The translations under genes were made by a program, and so were the position numbers. Of a DNA stretch of 50,571 nucleotides, positions 25,212-34,454 are shown in pieces (positions within the stretch are counted from its first letter, which is position 1; every line of letters starts with the position of its first letter). This DNA comes from an uncultured Acidobacteriota bacterium (lineage in GTDB: Bacteria > Acidobacteriota > Thermoanaerobaculia > UBA5066), in NCBI GenBank assembly GCA_903845115.1, contig CAIMWE010000121.1, positions 1-50,571 of the forward strand, read 5' to 3'. The notes beneath the pieces are model-generated. The model saw only the letters and a program-made list of their open reading frames with translations. It had not been told where the DNA came from and did not search any database.

Positions 25212-26729
25212 TCAGCGGACCGGGGCGCGGAGGACCGGGGCGAAGGAGCCCGGCTTCGAGGCCTCGCGGGCGGTGGACGCATCGTCGAGCCTCCCGACCG
25301 GGGTCGTGTGGGGCGCGCCGTGGACCAGCTCGGGCGTCTCCTGGCACTCCTTCGCGATCGCGATCATCGCGTCGGCGAAGGCGTCCAGCTCCTCCTTCGG
25401 CTCGGACTCGGTCGGCTCGATCATCAGGGCCCCGGGGACGATGAGCGGGAAGGACATCGTCGGCGGGTGGAACCCGTAGTCCATCAGTCGCTTGGCGATG
25501 TCGATGTTGTGGATCCCCCCGGCGGCCTGCTTCCGGTCGGAGAAGACCACCTCGTGGTACGACGGGGCGTCGTATTTCAGGTGGTAGAAGGGCTCCAGCC
25601 GCTTCCGGAGGTAGTTGGCGTTCAGGACCGCCGCCTCCGCCACCTCCGGGATCGTGTTCCCGTACGACTCGATGTAGGTGAGCGCCCGGACGAGGACGCC
25701 GAAGTTCCCGTGGAAGGTCCGCATCCGGCCGATGCTCCCGGGCCGGTCGTACGACAGGCGGAAGACCTCGCCGTCGCGCTCGACGGTCGGGGTGGGAAGG
25801 TACGGGACGAGCGCCGGCCCGACGCCGACGGGTCCAGCTCCCGGCCCTCCCCCGCCGTGGGGGGTCGAGAAGGTCTTGTGGAGGTTCATGTGCATCACGT
25901 CGACCCCCATGTCGGCCGGACGCACCTTCCCGACGAACGCGTTGAAGTTGGCGCCGTCCAGGTAGACCAGGGCCCCCTTGGCGTGAACCATCTCGGTGAT
26001 CTTCAGGATGTTCTCCTCGAAGACCCCGAGGGTGTTCGGAACCGTGATCATCAGCGCCGCCACCTCGTCGGTGAGCTTCGCTTCCAGCTCGGCCAGGTCG
26101 AGGGTCCCGCGGGCGTTCGAGGCCAGCTCGATCACCGAGTAGCCCGCGAAGTGGGCCGAGGCGGGGTTCGTACCGTGCGCGGAGTCGGGCACCAGGATGT
26201 GCCGGCGCGCGTTGCCGCGGGCGACGTGCGCCGCCCGGATCATGAGGGTCCCGGCCAGCTCGCCGTTGGCCCCCGCCGAGGGCTGCAGGGTGACCCGGGC
26301 GAACCCGGTCAGGGTCTTCAGCCTCTCCTCGAGGAGCCAGAGGAGCTCCAGCGCCCCCTGGACGAGGTGCTCGGCCGTGTAGGGGTGCACGTCCGAGAAG
26401 CCGGCCAGCCGTGCGACCTCCTCGTTGATCCTCGGGTTGTGCTTCATCGTGCACGACCCGAGCGGGTAGAGCGCGGTGTCGATCGCGAAGTTGAGCTGGG
26501 AGAGGCGGGTGAAGTGGCGAACGACGTCCACTTCGGACGCCTCCACCTCCCCGGCCACCTCGGAGCGGTGGGCGGAGCCGAAGAGCGCCGGCGGGTCGAT
26601 CGCCGGGACGTCGAGCGGCGGCAGGGCCACCCCGGTGCGGCCCGGGTGGGAGAGGTCGAAGAGGGACCCCTCGCGGCGCCGGCGGTCGGTCCGGGCCGCC
26701 GGGGCCCCGGGGGCGCTCGTGTCGCTCAT
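25212..26729 (-). CDS. gcvPB: Glycine dehydrogenase (decarboxylating) subunit 2
   Basis: A 505-residue PLP-binding half of the split P-protein of the glycine cleavage system. The PLP lysine is in M-H-M-N-L-H-K-T-F-S-T-P-H-G-G-G-G, and P-L-G-S-C-T-M-K-H-N-P-R-I-N and the D-S-A-H-G-T-N-P-A-S block are standard. The N-terminal 45 residues are poorly conserved and basic. The ATG overlaps the gcvPA stop (ATGA), fitting a stoichiometric alpha2beta2 complex. It decarboxylates glycine and passes aminomethyl to lipoyl-GcvH. Confidence 0.96.
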   Translation of the reverse strand: MSDTSAPGAPAARTDRRRREGSLFDLSHPGRTGVALPPLDVPAIDPPALFGSAHRSEVAGEVEASEVDVVRHFTRLSQLNFAIDTALYPLGSCTMKHNPRINEEVARLAGFSDVHPYTAEHLVQGALELLWLLEERLKTLTGFARVTLQPSAGANGELAGTLMIRAAHVARGNARRHILVPDSAHGTNPASAHFAGYSVIELASNARGTLDLAELEAKLTDEVAALMITVPNTLGVFEENILKITEMVHAKGALVYLDGANFNAFVGKVRPADMGVDVMHMNLHKTFSTPHGGGGPGAGPVGVGPALVPYLPTPTVERDGEVFRLSYDRPGSIGRMRTFHGNFGVLVRALTYIESYGNTIPEVAEAAVLNANYLRKRLEPFYHLKYDAPSYHEVVFSDRKQAAGGIHNIDIAKRLMDYGFHPPTMSFPLIVPGALMIEPTESEPKEELDAFADAMIAIAKECQETPELVHGAPHTTPVGRLDDASTAREASKPGSFAPVLRAPVR

Positions 26730-28093
26730 CGGATGCTCCTCAGGACCTCGGCCGCGCGGTCGATCTGTTCCCTCGTGTTTCGCTCGGTCACCGCGACGAG
26801 GAGAAGGTCCTTCCAGGCGCCCTCTCGCGGGGCGATCCGCGCCATCGGGACGCCGCCCAGGATCCCCTTCGCCTCGAGGGCCGAGAGGACGGTGTCGACG
26901 GGGACGGCGCACCGGAGGGCGAACTCGTTGAAGGTGGGGCCGGCGAAGGCGAGCGAGCAGGGCCCTGCGCCAGCCTTGGCCTTCACGAGGGCCTTGAAGT
27001 ACTCGGCCTTGGAGAGGCACTGGACCGCCGTCTCGCGGAGGCCGTTCTTGCCCAGGGCCGAGAGCGTCATCGTGGCGGCGAGGGCCATGAGCCCCTGGTT
27101 CGTGCAGATGTTCGAGGTCGCCCTCTCCCGCCGGATGTGCTGCTCGCGGGTGGAGAGCGTGAGGCAGAAGCCCTCGTGCCCCTGGGCGTCCACGGCCCTC
27201 CCGACCAGCCGGCCCGGGATCTGGCGCTTGAAGGCGTCGCGGCAGGCCAGGAACCCGACGAGCGGCCCGCCGAACGACGGCGGCACCCCGAACGAGGCCG
27301 CCTCGCCGCACGCGATGTCCATCCCGGCGTGCCCGGGCGCCTTCAGGACAGCGAGGGAGAACATCTCGTTCACCGCGCCGATCGCGAGCGCCCCCTTCGC
27401 GTGGGCGGCGTCCGCCGCGGCCTGCCAGTCCTCGACGACTCCGACGACGTTCGGCGACTGGAGGCCGACCGCGAAGGTCGTCTCGTCGACCGCGGCGGCG
27501 AGCGCCGCGGCATCCGTCCGGCCGTCCGGGCCGAGCGGGACCTGGACGATCTGGAAGGGGAAATTCGCGAGATAGGTGCCGAGCGCCGTCAGGTACTCGG
27601 GGTGCACCCCCTTCGACACGACCACCTTCGACCGCTTCTTCGAGAGGCGCTCGGCCATGAGGACCGCCTCGACGAACGCCGACGCCCCCTCGTACATCGA
27701 GGCGTTGGCGATGTCCATCCCGGTCAGGAGGGCCACGTGCGTCTGGAACTCGTAGATCGCGGTCAGCGTCCCCTGCGAGACCTCGGCCTGGTACGGGGTG
27801 TAGGCCGTGAGGAACTCGCCCCGGAGCAGCAGCTGGGAGACGAAGGCCGGCGAGTGGTGAGCGTAGAGCCCCGCGCCGAGGAAGGACGCCCAGCGCGAGC
27901 CGTCGGCGTTCTTCCCGGCCATCGCGGCCATTCCGCGCCGGAGCTCGATCTCGGACTGCGGGGCGGGCAGCGCCGGGGGCTCGGTGCGGTAGACGGCGCG
28001 CGGGACGGTGGAGAAGAGATCGTCGACGGAGGCGGCCCCGATTTCGCGGAGGAGCGCCGACCGCTCGGCCGGAGAGTGCGGGATATATCCCAT
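26726..28093 (-). CDS. gcvPA: Glycine dehydrogenase (decarboxylating) subunit 1
   Basis: A 455-residue N-terminal half of the split P-protein. The start M-G-Y-I-P-H-S-P-A-E-R is typical, as are F-L-G-A-G-L-Y-A-H-H-S-P, A-Y-T-P-Y-Q-A-E-V-S-Q-G-T-L and S-N-I-C-T-N-Q-G-L-M-A. The start at 28093 follows gcvH by 14 bp. The split form is common in Gram-positives, Thermotoga and many anaerobic or GC-rich lineages. Confidence 0.96.
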   Translation of the reverse strand: MGYIPHSPAERSALLREIGAASVDDLFSTVPRAVYRTEPPALPAPQSEIELRRGMAAMAGKNADGSRWASFLGAGLYAHHSPAFVSQLLLRGEFLTAYTPYQAEVSQGTLTAIYEFQTHVALLTGMDIANASMYEGASAFVEAVLMAERLSKKRSKVVVSKGVHPEYLTALGTYLANFPFQIVQVPLGPDGRTDAAALAAAVDETTFAVGLQSPNVVGVVEDWQAAADAAHAKGALAIGAVNEMFSLAVLKAPGHAGMDIACGEAASFGVPPSFGGPLVGFLACRDAFKRQIPGRLVGRAVDAQGHEGFCLTLSTREQHIRRERATSNICTNQGLMALAATMTLSALGKNGLRETAVQCLSKAEYFKALVKAKAGAGPCSLAFAGPTFNEFALRCAVPVDTVLSALEAKGILGGVPMARIAPREGAWKDLLLVAVTERNTREQIDRAAEVLRSIR

Positions 28094-28107
28094 GGGCTCT
28101 CGGGTAC

Positions 28108-28503
28108 CTAGCCCTTGGCCTCTTCCTCGACGAACTTCTCGTAGGCGGCGGCGGAGAGGAGCCCCGCCATGTCGCCGTCGGACGTGACCTTGAGCTTCAC
28201 GAGCCAGCCGTCGCCGTAGGGGTCCTCGTTGACCGCTCCCGGCTCGTCGACCAGGGTCTTGTTGACCTCCACGACCTCGCCCGCGATCGGGAGGAAGACC
28301 TCCGAGACCGCCTTCACCGACTCGATCGTCCCGAATTCCTGGCCGGCGTCGAAGAGCTCCCCGACATCGGGCAGGTCGACGAAGACCACCTCGCCGAGCT
28401 CCTGCTGGGCGTGGTCGGTGATCCCGATCGTGCCCGTGGCCCCCTCGACGCGGACCCACTCGTGGCTCTTCGTGTAGAAGCGATCGTCCGGATACGTGCT
28501 CAT
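28108..28503 (-). CDS. gcvH: Glycine cleavage system H protein
   Basis: A 131-residue lipoyl carrier. The lipoylation site is K64 in G-T-I-E-S-V-K-A-V-S-E, flanked by the conserved L-G-E-V-V-F-V-D-L-P and V-N-E-D-P-Y-G-D-G-W-L blocks. It carries the aminomethyl intermediate from GcvPA/PB to GcvT. Placed between gcvT and gcvPA in the operon. Confidence 0.97.
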   Translation of the reverse strand: MSTYPDDRFYTKSHEWVRVEGATGTIGITDHAQQELGEVVFVDLPDVGELFDAGQEFGTIESVKAVSEVFLPIAGEVVEVNKTLVDEPGAVNEDPYGDGWLVKLKVTSDGDMAGLLSAAAYEKFVEEEAKG

Positions 28504-28531
28504 GGCTCCCCCTCTTGCCTGGATGAGAATG

Positions 28532-29641
<1,110 letters not shown>

Positions 29642-29660
29642 CGCTCGAAAAAGCTCAGGA

Positions 29661-29689
29661 ACGATATGTCGGCCCCCCTGGAAGGTCAA
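29661..29689 (-). promoter_or_regulatory. Promoter of the gcv operon
   Basis: On the minus strand TTGACC (29689-29684), 17-bp spacer, TATCGT (29666-29661). This would start transcription near 29654, about 13 nt before the gcvT ATG, leaving no room for a glycine riboswitch. None is visible elsewhere in the 100-bp gap. Confidence 0.55.
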
Positions 29690-29741
29690 CTTTGGAACCG
29701 GTCTCGATTCGGCTGCCGGCGGCCCGCTCGCGGCGCCCGCT

Positions 29742-31076
29742 TCACTCGACCGACGAGGCGCTCCCGGCGCCGAGCCTGGCGAGCGGCAGGAGCGCGCCGA
29801 GGAACGCGGACCGGAGCGGCCGGATGGCGAGCGCCGCCTTCACCGGGGCGGCCGACTCGATCGCCCGGACGACCCGCGCGATGGCCTGCCACGTGAGGCT
29901 CTCCGGGTCCTCGGCCAGGAGGTTCGCGAGCTTCCCCCGCTCGATCGCCATCGCCAGCATCCGGTCGAACGTGTTCTCCGGCGTGAAGACGCGAGCCGGC
30001 CGCGCCTCCATCGCCACGCCCCCCTTCTTGCAGACGGTGGCGCAGACGCCGCACCCGAGGCAGAGGTCGGCCGCCAGGGAGGCCTTCTTCCGCGGCTTCG
30101 CCCCTTCCGGCCGCGGAGGGTCCGTCTCGCGGGGCGCCGCGGCCTCGAGCGTCAGGGCCCCGGGAGGGCACGCCTTCACGCAGAGGCCGCAGCCGGAGCA
30201 CTTCTCGGCGTTGACGGCCGCGATCCAGCTGGAGCTGACGATCGCGTGGGCGAGCCCGAACGTCTTCGAGGCCCGCATCATCCCGCAGCAGCAGCCGCAG
30301 CAGTTGCAGATGTAGCCGACCCCCTTCTGGACGTTGTCGGCGGTCTGGGCGAGGCCGGCGGCCTGGCACTCGGCCAGGATCCTCAGCCCCTCCGCGTTCG
30401 TGATCTGGCGGGCGATCCCGCCGCGCATCAGCGTCTCCGCCCCCGAGTTGAGGGTCATGCAGACCTGCCGCGGCGCGTCGCAGGCGGCGCCGAGGTGCGA
30501 GGCGTGATGGCGGCAGGCGCACTCCGAGACGCCGACCGTCCGCGCGGTCTCGACCAGCCGGGTCGCCCGCTCCCAGTCGAGGATCTCCGCGAAGCTCCCC
30601 TCCGGGAGGGCCGACTCGCGGACGAGGGACCTCCCGATCTGGGTGTCGCCTCCGAAGACGGCCTGGGCGAACCGGCCTCCGTTCTCGAAGAAGTAGTCCT
30701 CGAAGAGGCGGGCGAGCTCCGCGACCGGGACGTCGTCCCGGACGCGCATGAACGTGAACTCGAAGAAGCCGATGACGACCGGAGCGAGGGAGAACCGGCG
30801 GACCCCCTTCACCTCCATGTCGAAGACGAGCCCCTTGGCGGCCATCCTCGTCAGCGCCGGCTCCAGCTCCGCGGCCGGGATGCCGACGCGCCGGGAGAGC
30901 GACTCCAGGCGGACCGGCCGGGTCGGGATCTGCCGGGCGAGGTCGGCCTCCTCCGGGGTGAAGAGGAGGCGGAGGATCTTCCGGAACTCCGGTGAGTCCG
31001 GGGCGCCCGTCACGTTCTGGTCGAGCCGCTCCCGAAGCAAGCTGTACGCCACGCCGCCGCCGAGCCGGTGTCCCAT
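29742..31076 (-). CDS. Multi-cluster 4Fe-4S ferredoxin-type protein
   Basis: A 444-residue iron-sulfur protein. Residues about 35-110 look like a winged-helix domain (R-L-E-S-L-S-R-R-V-G-I-P-A-A-E-L). Then come S-E-C-A-C-R-H-H, a cysteine-rich Y-I-C-N-C-C-G-C-C-C-G-M-M block near residue 262, and two classic 4Fe-4S motifs, C-S-G-C-G-L-C-V-K-A-C-P and C-L-G-C-G-V-C-A-T-V-C-K. Proteins of this build occur in anaerobes and metal reducers, but I know no proven function. Start ATG at 31076 with GGGAGG upstream. Divergent from a TIP30-like reductase, with overlapping promoter region of 108 bp. Confidence 0.82.
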   Translation of the reverse strand: MGHRLGGGVAYSLLRERLDQNVTGAPDSPEFRKILRLLFTPEEADLARQIPTRPVRLESLSRRVGIPAAELEPALTRMAAKGLVFDMEVKGVRRFSLAPVVIGFFEFTFMRVRDDVPVAELARLFEDYFFENGGRFAQAVFGGDTQIGRSLVRESALPEGSFAEILDWERATRLVETARTVGVSECACRHHASHLGAACDAPRQVCMTLNSGAETLMRGGIARQITNAEGLRILAECQAAGLAQTADNVQKGVGYICNCCGCCCGMMRASKTFGLAHAIVSSSWIAAVNAEKCSGCGLCVKACPPGALTLEAAAPRETDPPRPEGAKPRKKASLAADLCLGCGVCATVCKKGGVAMEARPARVFTPENTFDRMLAMAIERGKLANLLAEDPESLTWQAIARVVRAIESAAPVKAALAIRPLRSAFLGALLPLARLGAGSASSVE

Positions 31077-31184
31077 TCGTTCCCTCCCGTCGTGGCCGGC
31101 AGCATAGCGCTCCCGGGGGAGCGCATTATCGGGGCGGGGGCGGCCAGGCCTCCACGAGAGGGGCCTGTCCGGGGAGGCGAAGGC

Positions 31185-31850
31185 ATGAGCGCTCTCCGTT
31201 CGGTCGTTGCCGGGGCTTCGGGGCTCGTCGGGGGGTGCCTGGCCCGCCGGCTCGCGAGCGACCGGGCGTTCGGCGAGGTGGCGCTCGTGGTCCGCCAGGA
31301 GCTCCCGTCCCTCTCCCCGAAGCTCCGTCAGCGGATCGTCGACTTCGGAGCCCTCTCCCCCGCCGCTCTCGGCCGCCCCGACACGGTCTTCTGCGCGCTC
31401 GGGACCACCCTCGCCAGGGCCGGGTCGGAGGAGGCGTTCCGGAAAGTCGACCTCGACGCCGTCGTCCACCTCGCCCGCGCGGCGAGCGAGGCCGGCGCCC
31501 GGCAGTTCCTCGTCGTCAGCTCCCTGGGGGCCGACCCGACAGCGTCGTCCTTCTACCTCCGGGTCAAGGGGGAGATGGAGGATGCGCTCCGCGCCCTCCC
31601 GTTCCAAGGGCTCCAGATCTTCCGTCCCTCCCTCCTCCTCGGAGACCGGAAGGAATTCCGGCTCGGGGAGCGGGTCGCCGCCCTCCTCGCCGCGCCTCTC
31701 GGGTGGGCGATGGTCGGGCCCGCCGCCCGGTACCGGCCGATCGAGGCCGACGCCGTCGCCGCGGCGATGGTCCGCGTGGCGAAGGGGGCCCCTCCCGGCG
31801 TCAACGTCTACGAGTCGGACCGGGTCCGGCAGCTCTCCACGGGCTCCTGA
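31185..31850 (+). CDS. NAD(P)-binding reductase, TIP30/HTATIP2-like
   Basis: A 221-residue atypical short-chain dehydrogenase. The Rossmann motif V-A-G-A-S-G-L-V-G-G is at residues 7-16; F-C-A-L-G-T-T lies at the second strand; and the active-site region S-S-L-G-A-D-P-T-A-S-S-F-Y-L-R-V-K-G-E-M-E (in blocks) keeps the Y-x-x-x-K pair. F-R-P-S-L-L-L-G-D-R matches the HTATIP2/TIP30 branch. I chose the ATG at 31185; the longer frame from 31068 would overlap the divergent gene. Function in bacteria is unknown. Confidence 0.82.
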   Translation: MSALRSVVAGASGLVGGCLARRLASDRAFGEVALVVRQELPSLSPKLRQRIVDFGALSPAALGRPDTVFCALGTTLARAGSEEAFRKVDLDAVVHLARAASEAGARQFLVVSSLGADPTASSFYLRVKGEMEDALRALPFQGLQIFRPSLLLGDRKEFRLGERVAALLAAPLGWAMVGPAARYRPIEADAVAAAMVRVAKGAPPGVNVYESDRVRQLSTGS

Positions 31851-31905
31851 GCGGCGGCCGGCCGGGCCGCTCCGGGACCCCGGAAGAGAGAGGGAGGCGG
31901 AGGAC

Positions 31906-31934
31906 TTGACATCACATAGCCATATAGTTATATT
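31906..31934 (+). promoter_or_regulatory. tolC-cluster promoter with ATATA-GT-TATAT operator
   Basis: TTGACA (31906-31911), a 17-bp spacer and TATATT (31929-31934), the strongest promoter in the window. A perfect 12-bp palindrome ATATA-GT-TATAT (31922-31933) overlaps the -10, and CATATAGTTA is shared with the arsR promoter. Transcription would start near 31941, one base before the tolC ATG, and no Shine-Dalgarno is present, so the mRNA is probably leaderless. Confidence 0.75.
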
Positions 31935-31941
31935 GTCATTC

Positions 31942-33282
31942 ATGAAGAGATTTTCCCCTCCCGCCGCCCTCTCCCTGGCGGCCTTCCTCCTCGCGGCCCC
32001 CCTGGCCGCGGAGGAGCTCTCCCTGAAGGGGGCCATGACCCGGGCCCGCGAGAAGTCGCGAGAGGTCTCCGCCGCCGGGGCCCGGAAGGAGGCCGCCGAG
32101 GCGCGGGCGAGGCAGGCGGGCGGGTTCCGCCTCCCCTCCGTCACCCTGTCGGAGGTCTACGTCCGGACCGACTCGCCGGCCGAGTCGTTCGCCTTCAAGC
32201 TGAACAAGCGGCAGTTCTCGTTCCCCGACTTCGTCTCGTCCGACCCGAACAACCCCGGATACAGCGGGACGGCGATGACGCGGGCGGAGGCGGTCCTCCC
32301 CCTCTTCACCGGCGGCGAGCTGTCGGGGCGGATCGCCCAGGCCGAGAAGGCCGCTTCCGCGGCCGGCAAGAGCGCCTCCTGGACCGCCGACAACGCCGCC
32401 CTCTCCGCGGCCGAGGCGTTCGTCATGGTGGCGCAGGCGGAGGAATACGTCCTCCTCCTCACCCGCGCCCGCGAGACGGTCGCGGCGCACGTGGAGCTCG
32501 CCCGGAACTACTCCGCGCAGGGGATGCTCGTCCGCTCGGAGCTGCTCCGCGCGGAGGTGGAGCTGGCCCGGGTGGACGACCTCCTCGAGGAGGCCAAAGG
32601 GCGCGTCCGCATCGCGAACGCGAACCTCGCGTTCCGGATGGGCGACCCGCAGGACCGGACCTGGACCCTCTCGGCCCTGGCCCCTCCCGGCGAGCTGCCC
32701 GGGACCGCGGCCGACTGGGTGAAGAGCGCCGAGGGCCGGAAGGACCTCGGCTCCGCCAGGGACCTCCTGGCCGCCGGCGAGCTGGAGGAGAAGGTCAAGA
32801 AGTCGGGCTTCCTGCCGAAGCTGGCCGTCGTCGGGCGCTACGACATGTACGGCACGAACCTCTTCGGCACCGACGGGAAGTTCGGGACGGTGATGGCCGC
32901 CCTCTCTTGGAACGTCTTCTCGGGCGGCTCGGATCGCGCCGCCGTGATCGCCGCCCGCGAGGAGGCCAGGGCCGGGCGCGAGGACGTCGCCCGCTTCGCG
33001 GACGGCGTCGCCCTCGAGGTCCGTCAGGCCTACGAGGAGGCGTCCACCGCCCGGGCCCGGCACGCCACCGCGGCCAGGGCGCTCGGAGCCGCCCGGGAGG
33101 CCGAGCGGATCACCTCGGAGCGGTTCCAGGGAGGCGTCGTGAAGATGCTCGACCTCCTCGACGCCGCCACCGCCCGGCGGGAAGCCGAGACCCGCGAGCT
33201 GGTCGCCCGCGCCGACGCGCAGTCGGCAGCCCTCCGGCTGGCCGTCAAGGCCGGCCGCGCCCCCGAGACGGTCCTCCCGTGA
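31942..33282 (+). CDS. TolC-family outer-membrane efflux protein
   Basis: A 446-residue outer-membrane factor with a signal peptide (M-K-R-F-S, cleaved near A-A-E-E) and two helical repeats typical of TolC (alanine/glutamate-rich coiled coils at about 25-230 and 240-440, with an L-P-K-L-A-V-V-G-R-Y strand region between). It forms the trench through periplasm and outer membrane for the RND pump encoded downstream. The start lies immediately after a strong promoter without a ribosome binding site. It opens a nine-gene run ending at 39656. Confidence 0.9.
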   Translation: MKRFSPPAALSLAAFLLAAPLAAEELSLKGAMTRAREKSREVSAAGARKEAAEARARQAGGFRLPSVTLSEVYVRTDSPAESFAFKLNKRQFSFPDFVSSDPNNPGYSGTAMTRAEAVLPLFTGGELSGRIAQAEKAASAAGKSASWTADNAALSAAEAFVMVAQAEEYVLLLTRARETVAAHVELARNYSAQGMLVRSELLRAEVELARVDDLLEEAKGRVRIANANLAFRMGDPQDRTWTLSALAPPGELPGTAADWVKSAEGRKDLGSARDLLAAGELEEKVKKSGFLPKLAVVGRYDMYGTNLFGTDGKFGTVMAALSWNVFSGGSDRAAVIAAREEARAGREDVARFADGVALEVRQAYEEASTARARHATAARALGAAREAERITSERFQGGVVKMLDLLDAATARREAETRELVARADAQSAALRLAVKAGRAPETVLP

Positions 33283-33299
33283 CGACGACCGAAGAAGAG

Positions 33300-34454
33300 A
33301 TGAAGGACGAAATGAAGGTCAAGAAGATGAGCCGGACTCCCCTCTCCGCGATCGGCGCCCTCCTGGCGGCCATGGCCCTCTCCCTCGCGTTCGGCTGCGG
33401 CCACGGCGACAGGAAGGAAGGCGAGACGGCCAAGCTGCCCGCCGTTCGCGCCTCCCTCGCCACCGCCGAGGCCGCCGAGATCCCCCAGCGCATCGAGCTC
33501 TCCGGCACGGTCGAGGCCGACCGGACGGCGGCCGTCTCGAGCCGTGTGATGGCCTCGGTCACCTCCGTCCTGGTCAGGGCGGGCGACCCGGTCAAGGCCG
33601 GGCAGCTCCTCCTGGAGATCGACCCGCAGACGGCCAGGGGGCAGGAAGCCCAGGCCAAGGGAGCGCTCGCCCAGGCCAAGGCCGGGCTCGCCCTGGCCGA
33701 GAAGAACTACGAGCGCTACAAGGCGCTGCAGAAGAGCGGCTCGGCCTCCGACCTCGAGCTGGACATGGCCCGCATGCAGTACGAGCAGGCCAGGGGGGCC
33801 GTCGAGCAGGGGGCCGGTGCCGTCGAGGCGGCCTCCTCGGTCGCCCGCGAGTCCCGCGTCGTCGCCCCCTTCGACGGCCGCGTCTCGGCCCGGCCGGTGG
33901 AGGCGGGCGACCTCGCCGCCCCAGGCCGCCCCCTCGTGATGGTCGAATCGGGCGAAGGGCGGCGGCTCACCGTCGCCGTCCCCGAGAGCGTCGTCGCCGC
34001 CTCCGGGCTCTCCGCCGGAAAGGTCCTTCCGATCCGGATCGACTCGCTCCCCGGCCGGACCGACCTCACGGGGAAAGTGGTCGAGATGTCCCCGGGCGCC
34101 GACCCGGCGAGCCACACGTTCATGGTGAAGCTAGAGATCTCGGGCGCCCGCGTCGCGAGCGGCCTCACCGGGCGGACCTACGTCGACTCCGGAAAGCGGA
34201 AGGCGGTCCTCGTCCCGGAGGGCGCGATCCTCTCGCAGGGAGGCCTCCAGCTCGTCGTCGTGAGGGACTCGGCCGGCAAGGCCCGCTCGCGGGCCGTGAC
34301 GGCAGCCAGCTCCGGCCCCGACGCCGGCCTCGGCCGGCGCGAGGTCCTCTCCGGCCTCGCGGGAGGGGAGGAGGTCCTCGTGGGCCTCGGCTCCGTCCCG
34401 GCCGACGGATCGCCCGTCGAGGTTTCGGCCGCCGCGCCCGAGGCCAAGAAGTGA
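33300..34454 (+). CDS. RND efflux membrane-fusion (periplasmic adaptor) protein
   Basis: About 384 residues. A hydrophobic leader (L-S-A-I-G-A-L-L-A-A-M-A-L-S-L-A-F-G-C) ends in a cysteine, so it is probably a lipoprotein, though the -2 phenylalanine is unusual. Then a biotinyl-lipoyl-like domain (V-E-A-D-R-T-A-A-V-S-S-R), a coiled-coil hairpin (about 120-190), and P-F-D-G-R-V-S-A-R-P-V-E-A-G-D-L, the standard HlyD/AcrA strand. Several starts are possible: GTG 33279 overlapping the tolC stop, ATG 33300, 33312 or 33330. It couples the inner-membrane pump to TolC. Confidence 0.9.
   Translation: MKDEMKVKKMSRTPLSAIGALLAAMALSLAFGCGHGDRKEGETAKLPAVRASLATAEAAEIPQRIELSGTVEADRTAAVSSRVMASVTSVLVRAGDPVKAGQLLLEIDPQTARGQEAQAKGALAQAKAGLALAEKNYERYKALQKSGSASDLELDMARMQYEQARGAVEQGAGAVEAASSVARESRVVAPFDGRVSARPVEAGDLAAPGRPLVMVESGEGRRLTVAVPESVVAASGLSAGKVLPIRIDSLPGRTDLTGKVVEMSPGADPASHTFMVKLEISGARVASGLTGRTYVDSGKRKAVLVPEGAILSQGGLQLVVVRDSAGKARSRAVTAASSGPDAGLGRREVLSGLAGGEEVLVGLGSVPADGSPVEVSAAAPEAKK

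Noticed and set aside
29642-29741. Glycine riboswitch before gcvT
   Set aside because: The predicted start of transcription leaves only about 13 nt of leader, and no tandem aptamer-like structure is visible.
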